Below, piece after piece: positions 32,484 to 35,502 of a stretch of DNA of 35,502 bases (positions are counted from its first letter, which is position 1; each line of letters begins with the position of its first letter). Origin of the DNA: SAR324 cluster bacterium (GTDB lineage: Bacteria > SAR324 > NAC60-12); the NCBI GenBank assembly GCA_016764995.1, contig JAESQU010000043.1, forward strand, positions 1 through 35,502. The letters are read 5' to 3'. Under the pieces are notes generated by a model. It was given only the letters and a program-made list of their open reading frames with translations, made no database searches and was not told the DNA's origin. Made by a program: the position numbers and the translations under genes.

Positions 32484-35176
32484 TAAATGTTTGTATGAGA
32501 AACCGTATAGTATTTGGTCTATTTATTTTTTGGATATTTTGGTTTTCCTCAGGTTGCCAGGGATTTTTAATTCCCCCTCGAGATGCACAGGAAAGTAGAT
32601 TACGCAGTGCAATCCGGATTCATCCCGGACATGAATTAGGTTACGTCCGACTGGCCAAATATCTTGAAAGTCAGCGACGTTACACCGAAACTTTTTCGGT
32701 GCTCCGTATAGGCCAGAAGCAGATTCCGGATTCGATCGCACTCATCCGATTGGAGGGCGGGCTTTTTCAAGGTCTAGGTTATTTTAGTGATTCCGAAAAA
32801 TATTACTCCACGCAAATTCGCAAACATCCTGACGAAGCACTGCTTCATTTAGATCGTGCCCAACTATACTGGCGCATGGAAAAACCGGAGAGTGCCCTTA
32901 ATGATATACAAAAAGCACTCGCTTTAATGCCGGATTTATTTGAAGCTCTTTTTTTTAAAGGAGTGATTTTAGACCGGAAGACTGCTCCAAATCTTCCGGA
33001 TCATTCTGAACAGGCACTTGCCGCGTTTATTGCCGCCAGTGAAATCAATAACCGGAACCCCGAACTTTGGTTGCGAATTTCTGCTTTGTGGGAAAGACGC
33101 GCTGATATGAACAAGGCAAAACTGGCGATGCTGCGCGCAGTTGAGCTTTCTCCGGAATCAAAACTATACCTCCGTCGACTTACTGTTTTACAGGAAAAAG
33201 AGCTGGATCATGCAAGTCAGGAAAACTCAGTAAAAATTTCGGAAGCTCTTCGGCAAACTCTTTTACATATGCTCATATTGTTTCCGGAAAATAGCTGGGT
33301 ACAGGCGCATTATGGAAATTGGGCCTGGACACAGAATCAGTTTGTTTTGGCAGAAAAACACCTTGGACGCGCACTTGAATTAAACTCGAATTATCCCTGG
33401 GCCAGTTTCCGTTTGGGAGTTGTTTTCCTCTCCCAGGAAAAATGGGAGTCCGCGCTGTTCTCTTTTGAAGAAGGATTAAAAAATGATCCGAAAAACGAAT
33501 GGGCACTTCAGCAGGTCGGACACGTACTTGAAATGCTCGAAAGAAATGAAGAGGCAATTGTACGTTATGAATGGCTGATGAAAAATTTTCCGGTAAACCT
33601 GCTGGTCATCAATCGCCTGAACAGCTTGTATTGGAAAGAGTTTTTGTTTGAAAAAGGTGAGGATACTCTTTTACGTGGACTGGAAGAATTTCCGACAGAA
33701 ACCAAGTTAATTGAGAAACTGGTTTCTTACTATGAATCACACAGGCTTTTTGAAAAAGCCGCAAATGTTTTGTCGTCCTTTGTTCAGTTGGAACCCAACA
33801 ATTCCGCTGCGCTTGCTAAAATAGGTTATTATGAAAATAACTTAAAACGACCAGAAAAAGCCTTGATTTGGTTTGAAAAAGCGTTGGCTGTTTCACCTGA
33901 TTTTGAATGGGCACATATTCAAAAAATTGGTTTACTACTGAAAACAGAAAATGTAGAAAAAGCGGAAAAAGAACTTAAAAACTTCCTCAAGCAAAAACCT
34001 GATTCTGAATGGGCACTCCTCGAGTTATCCCAACTGAAATTGAAACAGGAGCAATTTTCAGAGGCGGAGGACTTACTCAATAAAGGTCTCGAACTTCACA
34101 AAGATTCCCCGGGCTTATTGCAAACTCAAGGTCGTTTGTACAAACTGCAGGAACGTTGGCAGGAGGCGGAACAAGTTTTTTTAAAACTGGTGAAATTGCG
34201 TCCAAATAATTCTATGCTGCTGACACATTTGGGATTTACTCAATGGAAATTGAACAAAATTGAAGAAGCACGGCTGAACATAACACAAGCGCTGTATGAA
34301 AATCCCGGCAGTCTCTGGGCCTGGAATCTCCATTTGCTTTTGCAGCCTGAAGTTCAACAGCGCCGCTGGATCGGTGAAGAACTTTCTGTGCTGATCCCTG
34401 TTTTAAAAGCACTTGTGAGTCAAACTCCTGATAAAGCCTGGCAGAAAATCACTGCGGTTCGAACCGATCCTTTTACTCGGCAGGTTTTGAAAAATTTACA
34501 CTACTTGTTAGAAGGCGCTCCGGCAGAAATTATCATGGAACCACAGGATTTGACATCAAAACATCTTCCACCATGGATGCATGAACAGTGGGGCTACTTT
34601 CATGAAATGCTGGGTAATAGAGAGTTGGCGGCAAAACATTTTGAAGTCGTTTCAAAAGCACTTCCGGACAACGCCTGGATTCATGCCCGTTTGGGATGGG
34701 TCAATGAGAGACTGGAAAATTTTGAAAAAAGCCGTAAGCACTACAGCAAATTTTTACAGAAACATCCTCAGGCGTTTGATGTCAGTTTTCGCCTGGCCAA
34801 CATTCAAACTTTATTAGGCAACGAAGCCGCAACTATTGAGCTTTATGAAAATATAATTGCTATGCGTCCAGACGACGATTTGGTACTGAACAACCTCGCC
34901 TGGATCTATCTAACGGCGCAAGACAGGCCGTTGCGTAATATTGAGAAGGGTATGGGCTTAGCCCAAAAATCGGTGGAACTGTTGCCTACAATAGATAATT
35001 TAGATACTTTGGCCGAAGCCTATTTTCAGTCCGGTGAAATAAAGAAAGCGATTGAGATTATCCGTAAGGCAGCCAGTGATGTCGATTATCCTCCTAAACG
35101 TCATTCCTATTTGCGCAAGCAGTTGCTCCGTTTCCGCAAAGGCGATACTGACGCAAACCCTCCGACTTTATCATGA
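32480..35176 (+). CDS. large TPR-repeat lipoprotein
   Basis: An 898-residue protein. A signal peptide with a lipobox (FSSGC, C26) predicts a lipid-anchored envelope protein. Nearly the whole mature chain is tetratricopeptide repeats, recognisable by repeated W-L/A-G-Y-F-A-P spacing, for example YFSDSEKYYSTQIRKHPDEALLHL, ALNDIQKALALMPDLFEALF, KPEKALIWFEKALAVSP-like units and NLAWIYLTAQDRPLRN near the end; twenty or more units could fit. ATG 32480 overlaps the previous stop by 4 bases; ATG 32495 would give a cleaner signal peptide. As third gene of the stator-like unit it may be the load or scaffold on which the channel complex acts. No enzyme domain is visible. Confidence 0.8.
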   Translation: MINVCMRNRIVFGLFIFWIFWFSSGCQGFLIPPRDAQESRLRSAIRIHPGHELGYVRLAKYLESQRRYTETFSVLRIGQKQIPDSIALIRLEGGLFQGLGYFSDSEKYYSTQIRKHPDEALLHLDRAQLYWRMEKPESALNDIQKALALMPDLFEALFFKGVILDRKTAPNLPDHSEQALAAFIAASEINNRNPELWLRISALWERRADMNKAKLAMLRAVELSPESKLYLRRLTVLQEKELDHASQENSVKISEALRQTLLHMLILFPENSWVQAHYGNWAWTQNQFVLAEKHLGRALELNSNYPWASFRLGVVFLSQEKWESALFSFEEGLKNDPKNEWALQQVGHVLEMLERNEEAIVRYEWLMKNFPVNLLVINRLNSLYWKEFLFEKGEDTLLRGLEEFPTETKLIEKLVSYYESHRLFEKAANVLSSFVQLEPNNSAALAKIGYYENNLKRPEKALIWFEKALAVSPDFEWAHIQKIGLLLKTENVEKAEKELKNFLKQKPDSEWALLELSQLKLKQEQFSEAEDLLNKGLELHKDSPGLLQTQGRLYKLQERWQEAEQVFLKLVKLRPNNSMLLTHLGFTQWKLNKIEEARLNITQALYENPGSLWAWNLHLLLQPEVQQRRWIGEELSVLIPVLKALVSQTPDKAWQKITAVRTDPFTRQVLKNLHYLLEGAPAEIIMEPQDLTSKHLPPWMHEQWGYFHEMLGNRELAAKHFEVVSKALPDNAWIHARLGWVNERLENFEKSRKHYSKFLQKHPQAFDVSFRLANIQTLLGNEAATIELYENIIAMRPDDDLVLNNLAWIYLTAQDRPLRNIEKGMGLAQKSVELLPTIDNLDTLAEAYFQSGEIKKAIEIIRKAASDVDYPPKRHSYLRKQLLRFRKGDTDANPPTLS

Positions 35177-35502
35177 AAATAATTTTCAGCACAGTTTTGC
35201 AAAAAAATTGTTGACAAAATTTTGATTTAGGTCTAGGCTCGTATCCTTTAGCTAAGAAAGTTCATCAAAAAGTATTGTTTGAGTAGCGTTCATGGGTAGC
35301 CATGGTTTTATGAATTTTCTTGGACATGACTTGGTAATCTGTATTCTCATCTTTTTTTGTAGGGAAAGAATCTGGCATTTATACCAAGTTTTTTGGTAAC
35401 AGAAGGACAAGCTTTTAAAGAATTATTAGTTTTGTCTAGCTGTTGTAATTCGATTTAATTTATTTTGGCATTCATGTTTGCACTTGCAAACAAAGTTTCC
35501 AA
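35177..35502. other. gene-free structured leader region at window end
   Basis: No ORF or recognisable tRNA/16S start. After the promoter at 35211-35239 the region has two possible RNA hairpins: a long one pairing AAGAAAGTTCAT (35254-35265) with ATGAATTTTCTT (35310-35321), and TACCAA/TTGGTA (35382-35398). A stable-RNA operon or a gene with a long leader may follow outside the window. Confidence 0.4.
35211..35239 (+). promoter_or_regulatory. strong sigma70-type promoter
   Basis: A perfect TTGACA (35211-35216), a 17-base spacer and TAGGCT (35234-35239). It reads away from the TPR gene into the gene-free leader. Confidence 0.55.

Overview
The window looks like chromosomal DNA of a heterotrophic Gram-negative, proteobacteria-like organism. 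The support is envelope and metabolic genes: a TRAP solute-binding protein, a TonB C-terminal-domain protein, an exported MsrAB, a TPR lipoprotein and a class II fumarase. Most of the window is AT-rich. Two stretches, the TRAP gene at 1-368 and about 971-2907, are visibly GC-rich with C/G-ending codons and look like foreign blocks. A marine deltaproteobacterium/SAR324-like origin is a guess and cannot be confirmed here. No tRNA, rRNA or CRISPR array was recognised.

Layout. 1-2907: a truncated TRAP binding protein, a frameshifted small lipoprotein, a serine-glyoxylate aminotransferase and a decayed 2-oxoglutarate/Fe(II) oxygenase. 3015-13775: housekeeping and accessory metabolism, namely a CPA2 antiporter, HutF, MsrAB, nitronate monooxygenase, two tiny membrane proteins, an SDR, FumC and a three-PAS soluble histidine kinase. 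13776-15425: a divergent regulatory region with a 12-bp-arm palindrome, a response regulator with an unusual output domain, and a stop-interrupted relative of that output domain. 15446-16973: a DUF1778/GNAT toxin-antitoxin pair bracketed by two direct copies of a ~207-bp repeat. 17248-20688: an AAA_14/DUF4143 ATPase, and a tyrosine recombinase overlapping a TonB-C protein. 20712-25040: a YnjBCD-type ABC importer and a 54-aa membrane protein, bracketed by inverted ~50-bp repeats. 25051-30656: a second DUF4143 ATPase, an overlapping TVP38/FAD-oxidoreductase pair, and an rlmN-ECF sigma-zinc anti-sigma gene set. 30781-35176: three genes joined by 4-nt overlaps, encoding a zinc-ribbon MotA/ExbB-like channel protein, a single-TM partner without the usual TM aspartate, and an 898-residue TPR lipoprotein. 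The window ends with a strong sigma70-like promoter and a structured, gene-free leader.

How the parts fit. Transport and oxidative-damage repair genes are scattered among regulatory pairs, and several accessory modules sit next to dispersed repeats, suggesting gain by transfer or repeat-mediated recombination. The best candidates for undescribed biology are the stator-like trio with its TPR lipoprotein, the response-regulator output domain with its decayed second copy and nearby palindrome, and the repeat-bracketed accessory modules.
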